Source: Beroe forskalii (taxonomy: Eukaryota; Ctenophora; Nuda; Beroida; Beroidae). Taken from it: a DNA stretch of 64,000 nt. The notes beneath the pieces were generated by a model. It ran no database searches, was not told the DNA's origin, and saw only the letters and a program-made list of their open reading frames with translations. Where the stretch lies: positions 186,001-250,000 of the forward strand of contig WFMF01000013.1 in NCBI GenBank assembly GCA_011033025.1, read 5' to 3'. The position numbers and the translations under genes were made by a program. Below, one piece after another: positions 1 through 12,436 of the stretch. Position 1 is the first letter of the stretch, and each line of letters begins with the position of its first letter.

Positions 1-1750
1 AACAAGGCATGCTCACATGACCGGCCTGCCCTAAAAGCCGTACTGTAGTTCATGCAGCGACTTATTTTTATCAAGATAGGACATAATTCTTATGTGCATT
101 AATTTTTTCATATATTTTAGAGAAAGAGCCTAAGAGTGAGATAGGTCTATAGTTAGCTACATCAGTCTTTGGCCCTTCCTTGTGTATTGGAACTACCTGC
201 GCTAGCTTAAGAGATTCAGGAAATATACCTTGATCAAGGATGCTTCGATGGTATCGGTAAGTATTTCAATAAAACTATCATCTTCGGCCGCTAATTTTAG
301 CACACTTATTTTCGTGTCCCTAGTAGACTTGTTCTTGAACTTATTAATTATGTCCCTAACTTCATGCTTCATGACTCCTAAAGTGACTATGGTATTGGAC
401 ACGGAACCATTTAGATGACACCTGTAATCGTTATCTGAACCGGAATTTTCAATTTTTTGTTTGAGGTTGCTGGCAATATTGGTGAAATAATCGTTGAATT
501 TTTCGCAGATTGCTTCAGTATCATGAGTTACTATTCCGTCCTTATCAATCAATTTCTTAATTTGGACGCGTTTATTATTCCTGTTCAGTAGTTTGTTAAT
601 CATTTGCCACTTTTTCCTGCAGTTATCAGAATAGTCATCAAAATATTTTCGATAATATTTTTGTTTGGCAATGTTTATATGTTTGTCGCAAAATTTACAT
701 CTTTTCATATTTCGTTTTACTTTGCGCGGTAGGATTATTTACGAATTCGTAGTATAACAAATTTTACGATTACAGGCATTCTCTAACCACTCCGTTATCC
801 AAGGTTTAGGAAGTACACGCTCATTTTTCGCCGAACTCTTTTATCCACGAGTGGATACGCTACTTCATAGTGCTTTGTATAAGTTCCTATGAACTGGTTA
901 TATTTATCATCAGCATTTACGATATTTTAACATCGTCCCAGTTTTCATTAGCCAGTAGTTCCTTAAAACTTATCATTATTAGCTTCGTTAAAGAGCCTAT
1001 AGTTGCATGTTTTACTATCATTGCGACGATTGACTGGTCGGGTAGTTCTGTCATACTCGCCATCAAGAGAAACTCTGATATACGTAGCGAGGTGGTCTGT
1101 TATGTCGAGCGTTACAACTGCCGTGTTTACTACTTTGTGAACTTGGTTAGTGTAGATGTGGTCTATTAAGGTTGCGCTGTGGTCAGTTATGCGAGTAGGC
1201 CTTGATATGACTTGTGAGAAGCCATGGTTGCTAGTTAAGTCAATCAGATCGCGAGCATGATCGTCGGATTCGTATTTAATCAAGTCAATGTTGAAATCTC
1301 CGACAATCAATACCTGTTTAGTCCTATGTCTAATTAGTTTGTTTTAGAGAGCTCTCTATGATATTATGGAAACTTTGGGCGGTACGTGATGATGGTGATC
1401 GATAAACATTGCCAATTATGACAGTGCGACTGAGTTTTTTTGCACGATTTTATTTTTAAGAATAGCACCTCGCCGTCAGTGGACGGTTCCTCTTCAAAGC
1501 TAATGGCCTCAATGTCATCTTCTTCACAAGCGTTTAAGTTAACATAAACTAATAATCCTCCCCACGGTGGCTCTTGCGTGCCGGTGCTTGGTGGACAGGT
1601 GGGTGAAAGCCTTCAATTCGCAAGTCATCTAGCCCGTTAGCAAGTCTCTCGGTATTTGTGCAGGTTTCATTAAAACATAAAACATCGAACTTAGCAAAGG
1701 TGTTGTTTAGGTCAAGTATAGACTCTAAGTTTTTATGGACAGATCTTATG
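1..1750 (-). mobile_element. Decayed LINE: endonuclease and 5' part of reverse transcriptase
   Basis: Reading the minus strand from 1750 down, an apurinic-type endonuclease (EEP) domain opens with a motif of the form LNIRSVHKN at about 1745, followed by FNET. The GDFNIDL motif lies near 1310 and the SATLIDHIYTN and ITDHLA motifs at 1190-1090. A lysine-rich linker follows (202-708), ending in NDYFTNIA-type sequence. Below 240 come reverse-transcriptase motifs NYRPISLL (about 150) and QYGFRxGRSCEHAL (about 40-1), so the element continues past the left edge. At least three frame breaks separate these pieces, so the copy is dead. Family knowledge: this order with an upstream PHD-finger ORF is typical of CR1-like non-LTR retrotransposons; the clade assignment is inference. 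Confidence 0.85.
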
Positions 1751-1751
1751 T

Positions 1752-2363
1752 TTAGGAGAGCACACTTAGTTCATTTTTCTTAGCGTGGGTGAGATTTTTA
1801 AGTATCGTATACTTGCAGTTTACCAATAAGTCTGATACGTTGGACCACATTTCATTATTTTCTTCCTCATTACTGATCTGATTACCAATTATATTTACGG
1901 AATTGTCCTGGGCGTATGGATTAAATACAGAATTATTTTTCCAGCCACTCATATCCAAAAGTTCATACGCATGATACCAATATCCTGGGATCATGCTTCC
2001 ACAGCATTTAATGCAGCCTAATTCGCCCTTCAAGCACTTTTTGTGGCACTCTCCATCACACCATGGGCAGGATTCTATGTTATTTGCCTTGTACGAGAAG
2101 CCGTTACATGCACTACACTTGATTTTAGTTTTTGGTGTTGCTGTAGACTTTCTACGCATTGTAGCATTTACTGGTAAGATACTGGATATGCATTCATAAC
2201 ACGCCCAACTATTGGGTCTCACCTTAACTAGCGTATTAACATCAGCCTTACTCAGTTTCTGACACTTATAATGCTTAATTTCATTACATATGTAGCATTT
2301 AAGCTTACGGTGGTGCTTTGGGATACGAACATTACAACTGTTACAGACAACTGAGGAGGTCAT
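1752..2363 (-). CDS. LINE ORF1-like protein with two PHD-type zinc fingers
   Basis: A 203-residue open frame directly upstream of the LINE endonuclease region. Residues 8-58 show a C4HC3 cysteine/histidine pattern (CNSC, CYIC, HYKC, CYEC) as in PHD fingers. A second cysteine cluster lies at residues 83-122 (CSAC, CPWC, CHKKC, CIKC). PHD or esterase domains are known in ORF1 of CR1-type LINEs, where they are thought to help RNP assembly or chromatin contact. The stop falls over the first endonuclease codons in another frame, so it is either a separate ORF1 overlapping ORF2 or part of a frameshifted polyprotein. No host function is indicated. Confidence 0.75.
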   Translation of the reverse strand: MTSSVVCNSCNVRIPKHHRKLKCYICNEIKHYKCQKLSKADVNTLVKVRPNSWACYECISSILPVNATMRRKSTATPKTKIKCSACNGFSYKANNIESCPWCDGECHKKCLKGELGCIKCCGSMIPGYWYHAYELLDMSGWKNNSVFNPYAQDNSVNIIGNQISNEEENNEMWSNVSDLLVNCKYTILKNLTHAKKNELSVLS

Positions 2364-2809
2364 TTACCTCTTCAGACACACGTACAGTACAGATGGGGAC
2401 AGTAACAGTAATTTATAACACTACAAATATAACAGTTAAACAGTACCAGTGGTTGCGAAGACTGTAAGCCTTGTGTGCGCGCACTGATGCTGCCGTTAGT
2501 ATGGGAAGTTTAGTTAATTTATTTTATTGAAAATAAATTTATAATAATTTCGAGTGGTTTGTTAGACTGGAAGTTTGAGATAGCAAAGTAGAGATCGCTC
2601 GATTATTAACATTTATCCTTCTATTGCATTACCAATGCCCAGTGTCAAACCCTACCTCCCTGCACACTGCCCAGCCCGCCACCGTGGTATAGCAAAGTGA
2701 CAGTCTAAACAGCGTAGTGCAGATAACGGTCCTAGATAATGGCGCAATGAACGGCAAGATAATGATGAACACTAGTTCATTTTATTACAACGCTTAGTTG
2801 TCACATAGT
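2364..2809. other. Non-coding stretch, probable LINE 5' UTR and flank
   Basis: No coding signal in either strand. The first part is likely the 5' untranslated region of the minus-strand LINE; the rest is unassigned. No repeats were recognised. Confidence 0.4.
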
Positions 2810-3185
2810 AAAGCCCCCTTTTCAAGCGGGCGGTAGCACAGGTAAAAAAATTAACGCCCAATTATGAAATTGGCACCGTTTTAAGGAAACTTGAACGCAT
2901 AATTACAGCTTGAACGCGAAAACAACCTGCTATTCGCGTTCATTTCCTAATCGTGCGTACATTTCTATAAACTTGTGCGCCTCACTAATGTTATGAACGC
3001 ATTTCTGTCAGACACCTTTTGAAAATGAACGCACAGATATGAAGATGTTCGCAGGAGGAATTTGGAGAGAGTTAGTTTAGAAACGTACGCGTCTTTACAT
3101 GCAGTGAACGCATGTATTTATAGAAATGAACGCATGGTTACTAGGTTTGGTCGCAGGAGGAATTTGGTGAAATGTTTAACTTGAA
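2810..3185 (+). repeat. GAACGCATG repeat family, left (single-unit) copy
   Basis: About 370 bp, nearly identical to the reverse complement of 24,490-25,075. It begins in TTCAAGCGGGCGGTAGCAC and carries repeated GAACGCA motifs with TTGAACGCATAATTAC and GTTCGCAGGAGGAATTTGG segments. This copy has one full 99-bp unit plus a partial one, where the partner has three. Non-coding; looks like a dispersed element with variable internal tandem units. Confidence 0.85.
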
Positions 3186-5247
3186 AAGTATAGTTTTGAG
3201 ATAATCGAAAAAAACTGATTTTCTTCAAAACTAATGGTCAAATTTTCTCAAGTTTTGGTTTCCTAAATAGTATGAAATAATGTAGTATGATCAGATAATG
3301 TTTTCACTCCTCCCGATGTCCACCTAATTAATTACAATTAATTAATTACCTGAAAAATTGACAGTTATCACCTTTGGTCGAAACTTTAATTTACAAAAAT
3401 AATTTGAAGAGGTGATATCTCTAATTATAACCTTTTGAATTACTTTTTCTCCTACTAAAAACAGCAGTATTATCATAAATTACATTGAGTTATCACCTTA
3501 TTGCCTTAAATTCCATTTCAAGATATCAAAATGTTCTTGAATTATTTCAAAACTGATATTTGAAGACGCCATCCTTTTTTATTCTCTTCGGTTCTTATTT
3601 TATTTTCAAAAACAATAAAATTATAAAGTTTCATGAAATTTAATGACATCATTACGAAATTTCACGATTTTTAGCGCCTCTGTAGTGATTTTAATAAGGA
3701 AACAAAATCAAGCTCTATTATCATTTAGCCTCTTTTATGATACTGTTCACAACTATTTTGCACCCTAAAAGTTTAAGTTTCAAATCAAATTGTGGCTGCT
3801 ATCTAGCTATTTGTGTGAGTTCATCAAACTACTTTTCAGTAGTACTATGTACCATACTAGCATAAAGCATTGACATGTCTGCTTAAAATTGCAAACTATT
3901 CAGAAAGTATGGAAGTAGAAACACTAAACACCATTTAAATCAACAATATCATCATGTCTTGAGCAAACTCCGTGCTTCATTGAGGATTAACACAGTCCTT
4001 TTATCAGTCACAAAAATACCACTTTACAATTTACATCTACCAGTTTTACTCATTACTTTGTTTTTTGTGAAGAATGGCCAGAAATTAAGACAATTTTTTA
4101 TTTAACAAACTGACAACCATAGGCATAAAATCGTATGTTTTCGGTCAGATATGTGGTTCTTATCATGGTTAATAAATGACCTGTATACCATCCAATGGTG
4201 TCAATTAGATTTTGGCCGAAGTTGGCCCCGTTGTTAGATTTTTTGATTAATGCAAAGTCTATTAATATTTTACATTTTTGTGATACATGATGATGAAGAA
4301 ATTCCAAAATGATCTCGACTTGATTACTGGAAATACTATTGCTCCTCATCAAATCCACGCTTTATGATACCACTGTGGTCATCTTATTATTACAACCTAT
4401 ATGCCATTCCAATTGATTAAATCAGAAAAAGAATCCTCCAAATCAGCTAATCATCCATTCATCCTAGAAATGAAATCGTTGCTTCTTGAATTTCCTATTA
4501 GTAATTTCCTAACTTGCAGATTCCAAATAAGGCAAAAAATATTTGAGTAATAGAGGTTAGAGCAATAGTACCCTAATCATCAATCACTACATTGTTCACA
4601 GGTACTCAATTTTAAAACAGATGGGTGACACAATAATGGAAATAATTTGGGAATTGCATAACTATGTCATACACCAATTTGTCAAAAATGAACTGTTGGC
4701 ACTGAAAAGTAATGTTTCACCTCGATACTTCTGTATATTATTGCTGGTCAATGCTCACGAAAGCATGTCAATAAAAACTTCCATATACTGTTAGTACCTA
4801 CTATGAAATTACTATCATAGGTATTTTTAGATTTCCTAGACAACTCTTTGATACAACAGAGGCCCATTATAGTACTTAATAAAACATTCTTACAATTTCT
4901 TATTTCTCAAATTGAGAACCCTAAATATGTGAAAAATTTCTTTCAAACTTGGTTATAACTCAAGTTATAACCTGAAAATTAATAGAAAAAGCAAACAATC
5001 TTTCAAAAATAGGGTTATAACTGGAGTTATAACTTTTTTCGGAATTTTGGACTGTTTTATTTTTACCAAAAGGTGATATGTTGAGTTATAGCCCTAGAAA
5101 ATTTATTTTATTATTTCAAATTATTTTTAGGAGGTAATAACTCGGGTTATAACTTTTGGCAAAAAACTTTCTAAAAAATTTTGTTGCTGATTTTGCTCAA
5201 ATCACTTCAAAATTTCACTCACGGGTGCGCAATGAGATTCTGAATCA
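3186..5247. other. AT-rich non-coding stretch
   Basis: No protein-like frames. The only structure seen is a cluster of palindromic TTATAAC-(2-4)-GTTATAA type motifs between about 4,950 and 5,160 (for example GGTTATAACTCAAGTTATAACC is split by a short centre), repeated four times with variation. Confidence 0.4.
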
Positions 5248-6111
5248 ACACATTGATTTTATCGAGGAAACATCCCATCGTAGAAATGTGCTTATAAAAA
5301 CTCACGAAAATTTGAGGACCATGAAGCGGAGGTGAATAGCAGGATGAAGACGGGATTTGGAGGTGGAGGTTCTTACTTTGACTTGGATGAACTTCATGGT
5401 GGTGTCTGACGGAGGAAGAGTGTTGGAGAGGTAGAAGGAACATTATATTCGGTGAGTATTGAGTTGGCTGCAGATGACGGAAGTTTGTCTGTAGTATACT
5501 TCTCAGGTTCCGGTTCAGTATATGTATACTGCACACTACATGAGACCTCGTTGCCTAGGTGGGACGAGACCGTGACGAATTATCACGGGGTAGTACTGTT
5601 CGCATGGCAATCTCAGATCACGTATCTGTATTGACATCATGTTATACGAGCCTTTCACCCACTGTATCGCTTGTTATACTGATAAGGCGATAGTGTCAGC
5701 AATGATCAGTGGATCATATGATTGCACCGTGCATCCTGAGTCCGTTATCAGGACTGTACCTATGAATATGAACTCACTCTCGTAATACAAAGAGGGATTT
5801 TTAAAGGATTTTTTATAGGATTATAAAAAAAATAAAAAGTCGATACAGGTATGAAATGTCGATACGGAATTTCTGAACTGAAAAGGTTGGAGTTTTACAC
5901 GATATTACTTATACGAGGGAGTTGTGATGTGAATTAGAACATGTTTAATTCTCGCTCAGAACATTTCGAAACACGACTTTTCGATAAGAAAGTTAGAACT
6001 TGTCAATAGTGATACCTACGTGATGTCTCAGTTAATTGTCGACGTATCTCTCGTGAACAGAGCTCCAAGTTCGTGATATTTTGTTCATTCAACGGGGATA
6101 GCGAGTTGAGT
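5248..6111 (+). repeat. Left arm of a 2.85-kb inverted repeat
   Basis: This 864-bp arm matches the reverse complement of 7,228-8,098 over its whole length with only scattered differences. The outer end is ACACATTGATTTTATC; the inner end is GGGGATAGCGAGT. The two arms with the 1.1-kb spacer form a fold-back structure. No transposase is seen in the arms or spacer, so it is either a non-autonomous fold-back element or a local inverted duplication. Confidence 0.9.
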
Positions 6112-7227
6112 CGATTCGTTCGAAACGATCATTCGTCGAGTCGAGTCCGTCTGAAGTTTTTGGACGACCGTCCAGTGGAGTCTCAGTCGATTTAATTTGA
6201 ATCTTTGAATTCATTAATAATTTATTCCTTTTAAGTTTTGAATGTCGTTTAGTTTGACTTTTTCCCATATTACATTTTCCTATGATAACAATTACAGTTA
6301 CAGTACTCTCGAGTGTATTCGAGAGTGCACATGATACCGATAAATATGTGGACGAGATGACATCACTATCAGAGCTCAATGTGGTATGTTAATGTTGTTG
6401 AACCGTCAGTTTATCCTATGCGGGAATTGGTAGGGTTATGAGGCAATCGAAACATTATCTCGCCTTGTACACTGCGTGGATCCTCGAAACACAAACAACG
6501 ACGCAGTTCCCACCTCCCTAACTACCCACGTGACTCGGGCCAGTACAGGCTAATCACGTGACTACTCGCGGAGTGCGAGCGAGCCCTAATTTAGTTAAGC
6601 AGAGCATCAGGAACATGCTGCAACAGTAGATCAAATCACAGAAGAATGAACAGATTCCAATTCATTCTGATTGTGTCGCGTTTAAAACAAGAAAATAGGA
6701 ATTTGCCCGTTTCTCTGGTAATTTTTACAGTACCCCATAGGTAGCTGAGATATGACCATATTTCGTTTAAAAATGAGGTGTGGCCGTCGAACCATTTAAA
6801 TTCATTTTTTCGATCTAAAACTTTGCACAGTATTTTGTAATGACCCAATAAACATAATTAGCACTGAAACGGAAAAATCCGAAAACTTTTTCAAATCTAA
6901 AGTCATTCACCGCTGCGTAATGAACTCGTATCGAAGGATCATACCTGAAAATATATAATATGTTCAGGTAATGTTCAGGAAATAATTGCGTTGACGATAA
7001 TAATAATAATAATTTTATATAATATGGTCGGTTATATTGAAAATCATTTAATGTTTTAATGGTTAAATAACCGGAGGTATTTATTTAACAAACCGTCAAC
7101 TAATTCTTTCTGCGACCAGGTTCTTTCTATGCGTTCATTCATACAAGGGATCCACCTTGCTGCGTTCAGTGAATGTTAAGGAGCGCAAATTAGTATAATA
7201 TCTTAATATATTCGTATCAGCTCGGCC
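6112..7227. other. Spacer of the inverted repeat
   Basis: 1,116 bp between the two arms. The short ORFs do not resemble proteins. At about 7,105-7,195 there is a weak match to the 99-bp unit of the GAACGCATG family (CTGCGACCA, ATGCGTTCATT and TGCGTTCA in the same order), suggesting a degenerate copy of that family. Confidence 0.5.
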
Positions 7228-8098
7228 ACTCGACTCGCTATCCCCGTTGAATGAACAAAATATCACGAACTTGGAGCTCTGTTCACGAGAGATACGTCGA
7301 CAATTAACTGAGAAATCACGTAGGTATCACTATTGACAAGTTCTAACTTTCTTATCGAAAAGTCGTGTTTCGAAATGTTCTGAGTGAGAATTTAACATGT
7401 TCTAATTCACATCACAACTCCCTCGTATAAGTAATATCGTGTAAAACTCCAACCTTTTCAGTTCAGAAATTCCGTATCGACATTTCATACCTGTATCGAC
7501 TTTTTATTTTTTTTATAATCCTATAAAAAAACCTTTAAAAATCCCTCTTTGTATTACGAGAGTGAGTTCATATTCATAGGTACAGTCCTGATAACGGACT
7601 CAGGATGCACGGTGCAATCATATGATCCACTGATCATTGCTGACACTATCGCCTTATCAGTATAACGAGCGATACAGTGGGTGAAAGGCTCGTATAACAT
7701 GATTTCAATACAGATACGTGATCTGAGAATGCCATGCGAACACTACCTACCCCGTGATAATTCGTCACGGTCTCGTCCCACCTAGGCAACGAGGTCTCAT
7801 GACATAGTGTGCAGTATACATATTATACTGAACCGGAACCTGAGAAGTATACTACAGACAAACTTCCGTCATCTGCAGCCAACTCAATACTCACCGAATA
7901 TAATGTTCCTTCTACCTCTCCAACACTCTTCCTCCGTCAGACACCACCATGAAGTTCATCCAAGTCAATGTAAGAACCTCCACCTCCAAAACCCGTCTTC
8001 ATCCTGCTATTCACCTCTGCTTCATGGTCCTCAAATTTTCGTGAGTTTTTATAAGCACATTTCTACGATGGGATGTTTCCTCGATAAAATCAATGTGT
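7228..8098 (-). repeat. Right arm of a 2.85-kb inverted repeat
   Basis: 871-bp partner of 5,248-6,111 in opposite orientation. It ends with CAATGTGTGTAATGTG, then a short GTGTATT-rich stretch. The similar short ORFs in both arms only reflect the duplication. Confidence 0.9.
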
Positions 8099-10248
8099 GT
8101 AATGTGTATTGTGTATTGTGTAACGTATTATTTTATTATAGTATACTAGCGTTTGCCCGCGAAGATTCGCGGAAACAATCAACCTTTGGTTTATCTTGTA
8201 TCTTGAGAGATGACTTCAGAGAGTCAGAGGTCACTGAACTCTAGGGCGACTGATCATAGAACTTCAGAAGTGACTGAACTCAGAGATTATATTACGAGTC
8301 ATGGATAACTGGATTTGAATGACATGGTGATTAAGTGACTAGTCACAAGATTCAGATGTAACAGCTGAGATGTTACTGATTCAGAGGTGATGGGAGTCGG
8401 AACTCAAATGTGACGGACCAAGAGGTTAAGGGACCCAGAAGTCACACGGGTCACTGGTGACGGAGTCAAGAAGATTGAATTAACCGGTAACTAGGTTTTT
8501 CTAATTTTCAGAGATGGGTGTAGTCACAATTATTATAGGAGGTTTTTACAATGTCACTGGTCAATTATTTCAAAAGTTGAAAGTGAAGCTGGATTGGTGG
8601 CTGGAATCAGGCGTGATCGGAATATAGAGGCAATGGAATCAGACGTATCTGGGTCCGTTGTATCTGGGTCCGTTGTATCCGACTGGTTTTATTTTCAAAG
8701 ACGAGGGAGATACTTGCGATGGCAGTTAAATTGACATTATAATACAGAGGAGGATGGAGCTAGACCAAGCATAAAATCGGAATCATCATACAGTATACAT
8801 TAAATACAATTTAAATTAGAAGATTAGGACATTAGTTAAAAACTTATATGCAGATCGAAAATTGGTTCCATCAAGATTACTTGTATCATGTGTACAATGC
8901 ATTGAGTGCCAACTATCGAGACCATATCAAAATTAATTCATCAACAGATAATGAATAGGTACTGTATACTGTATTTTTATCTACTAACCACTGCACTATA
9001 ATAAGTTTACCTCGATAATGAATAGGTACTGTAAACTGTATTTTTATCTACTAACCACTGCACTATAATAAGTTTACCTCGAGGCTCGAATTGCAATTAT
9101 CAAAATTTTCAAATTCAATGCTGAAACGCGCTATGTGCGCGCAGCGCACATTGTGCGAACTCAATTATTTAGAGACAAAGTTAACGTAAAATGTGGCTTT
9201 ATGCTTTTATGGACTAGAGAAAAAGAAGACAGGAACTGTCAAATCAACAATCCACAATAAGTTATTAGAGTAACCTAGCCAACTGATTTACCATTTGGGA
9301 TCACTTTTTTAAAGTATGTGATCCTTTTGTGAATCTCAGTTATTATCTGAATTGATAGACAAAATGGGAAAAGAGAGAGGTTTCAGAATATGATTGGTAT
9401 CAAACACTAGGCAGGTAAACAGGAGGAAATAGTTTTGTTGTGCATCGAGTAAGAAAGTAAGAAGTAACTTGGACAAAATAGGAATAACATAACACGGTAT
9501 GTTTTTCTTAGAAATTGAAAACTTGGAAAGCGAATTTATAAGAACCGCAAGGCGCCAACCAGACATGCAATAAGAAAGGATTGGTGACACTAGATCTCGT
9601 GTATAGGGGAAAGGGGTAGTGTTTATAAAAGTACATTGCACAATTGATGTAATTCTGTGATTGAAACATGGTAAGTGAAATCTCATTAAATAAACAAACC
9701 ATGTTTCGGTGATCAGTCAAAGAAGAAATATGGATAGGCGTATCTCATCAAATTAGGTGCAGATGGAGAAGCAATTAGTGGTAAGTGGGGTGATAATGTT
9801 ACACATAATTTGCTTCACATCATAACAATAATCTGGAATGTTTTGAGGCGACAGAATCATCAGTAAATTTGATAAAACTAAATGGGGAAAAATGGGGTAA
9901 AATGGGGAAAAATGGGGACTTTTTTTCATTGGGAATTTAGCTTTTTCCAACTGAAAAATTCCCCATTTCCCCATTTTTCCCCATTGCCACCGCCCCAAAT
10001 TACGTTGGCCCCCCCTGTACAAAACATTATACAATAAATAATCATCATTTTTCAAATTTTGAGGCGATGTTATAATATATTTTGCTGCTCAAAACAACCA
10101 ATTCAAACAATTTAAATCCGAATTAATTACAACTACATTGTCAGAAGCGTATTTATTGACTGCAAATAAACACTTTCATTAGTTAAAGATTAAACAAAAA
10201 TCTTTTATGTAAATTCAACCAATATATAAACAAAAACTCACAGGAAGA
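8099..10248. other. Non-coding stretch with G-rich hairpin
   Basis: No coding signal beyond the 67-bp duplication annotated separately. About 8,145-8,175 holds GTTTGCCCGCGAAGATTCGCGG, a small palindrome resembling ends of dispersed elements. 8,200-8,500 has loosely repeated GAGGTGACTGA-like motifs. 9,885-9,985 forms a strong stem of AATGGGGAAAAATGGGG repeats against CCCCATTTTTCCCC. Confidence 0.5.
8947..9080 (+). repeat. Two-copy 67-bp tandem duplication
   Basis: Copies 8,947-9,013 and 9,014-9,080 start GATAATGAATAGGTACTG and differ at a single base (TATACTG versus TAAACTG). The near identity shows the duplication is recent. Non-coding. Confidence 0.95.
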
Positions 10249-12436
10249 CTAACTGAGTTCAAATCCTGCCCCTGACTCAATAACATACAGCAATCGTTTC
10301 TCTAACGTATCCCTGTCACTAAATTGTAATTTCAACAAGTTCGTGCACGTGCTCGCAGTGGGAGTCTATCTTCCACCCTGCACTGTGAATAGCAAAGGGG
10401 AGTTAACGCCCCGAACCCGAGCAGAGGAGTTCGGTCGTTGCTCGTCACGAAGGCCAGGAGTTTACGGTGTTGTTCAGGTGTCATGCTCTCCACCACATTC
10501 CAGAACATATTGATAGTGGGGTGCTGGTCGTTGTACACTCCGTGATACACCGTGTGTTTCTTCAAATCACCTATATCAACGTCTGCTGTGCTGCCGGATA
10601 TCAGGCTCTGGAACTCCGAACAACTGAACATCTTTAACCATTCTGGTGAGACAACGCTGTAAAAGCCCTCCGCAAAGTTACGGAAATGAACGCGAATCTG
10701 CCGGTTTAGCCGGTAGTCTGCCATCAAGTGAATGTATTCAATGAGGTTGCTTTTAGTGACTTGAATGGCTGCTCCGTTAGGTTTCAGTTCGATTGTCCTA
10801 GTCTCACCCAGTATGTTATCTGATACGATAAAGTAGAGACACAGGTCTGCTATTGTGTCCTACTGTCCTCCGAGTACCCCCTAAGAGACAGGATATTACG
10901 GTACATGTCAGGATCCAGAGACCTGAGGTGGTTAACATCTGCATCACCTCCAAGCAACTTCTCAAGGAAGTAGGAAGCCAGTGGTAGGTCGACAAGCAAC
11001 TTCTCATACACTGCCTTACCGAGGAGTCTACCAATGAAGTAGTAGTGTTTTGTGAAGTCAGGGTAGAGACACTGAGCAGCAGGGGTTAGGATGCAGCAAC
11101 CCATCGGTTTCTATGAAGAATCCCGGTTAGGGTTGCTTCCATGAGGAAGGAGGAAAGGAATTCCTGAAACAGCCCTCCCCATCCACCCCTGCCTCATCTA
11201 AACCAGTATAGTTGATCAGCTGGATCAGTATCCTGTTCTTCAGGTTAGGGGCTACAGATTCTGTGAGCTGAGCAAACGCATCCTCGTATATGTAGTCCTC
11301 CTGATAGATGCCTTGATAACCCCGGAGTGGGGGTGCCCAGTGGGCCCCATCCCCGGGGAGGCCCCCTTGCTGAGACACATGTCCTCGTTTAGAATGTGGT
11401 GAAATATCTCCACCCCTCTCACTAAAGGGAACTGTGAAAGGAACCCCGTGAAGGAGATAGAGCTCCTTGATCGTGTTGAGACTCAGGTTAGGCACTGATA
11501 GAGGGTCAATGAACACACCCACATTGTCCTTGGTTATGTTCTGTATCCTGCTTTTGGATAACCACTCGGCCTTGTCCTCAATGAAGTCTAATCGGGAATC
11601 CATCTTATGAAGTTCACCAGTGAGTTTGATAAGAGAGGTCCAGTACGCCACCCAGTCCCTGACACCTAGCACAATCTTAGAGGTGCTCTCAGTCACACTG
11701 CCTGGAATGGCTATGTGTCTGTGTGCAGTAAAGGCTGATCTGAAGTTAAGGGTCTTGTGAGGCTGCACAGCTACCAGGTCCAAGTTAGTCATGTGGACAG
11801 AGAGGTCCCGGCAATACACACTGATACCCCTCAGTTGAGACAGGGAGAACAGAGCACTGCTGCCCTCCAATATGTCAGCATCGTGAGAAGCTCGGAGGTA
11901 TTCGTAGAACAGGGCAGAGAAGACTGTGAGAGGTGGTATTATGTCCTGGTACTCGGAGTTAGACAGGGACTTGTTGTCAGCCATCTTACTCCAGACACAG
12001 TGTGGTGCCGAGGAGAAGACACCGGACACTTCCTTCCTCGACACTTCATCCCACAGACACCTCAGAAAGTCAGCCCGGAGACACAGCCACCGAATAGGCG
12101 AGGTTTGGATGACAGACATGCTGAATTTAGTGATCAGTAGGTAGGCTACTCGGGAAATGTGGCTGTAGCAGGAGCTGCCATATTCGCTGGACTGTACAAA
12201 GAGACGCTCCAAGCAGTCGAAGTTAAAGATAATTCTGTGGGGTTTATCAACCTCCATCTCGTCTTCTGATGAGTCTGAAGAGTCGCTGTCAGGAGAGGAA
12301 ACAAGGGATTCTGCAGGGATCTCATACTCATTTAGTAACTTGAACAACACATCCAACGCACTCTTACATGATACGCTGTCCGATATGAGTTTCAGTAAGA
12401 AATAAACTATTTTATTCAAATAATCGTTCACATTTC

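Noticed and set aside
5219..8244. Similar ORFs in both arms (MCSIHILNRN...)
   Set aside because: They mirror the inverted duplication; no known domain and the frames end differently.
11757..12144. Plus-strand ORFs of 127 and 72 codons
   Set aside because: Antisense shadows of the UBE3C coding frame.
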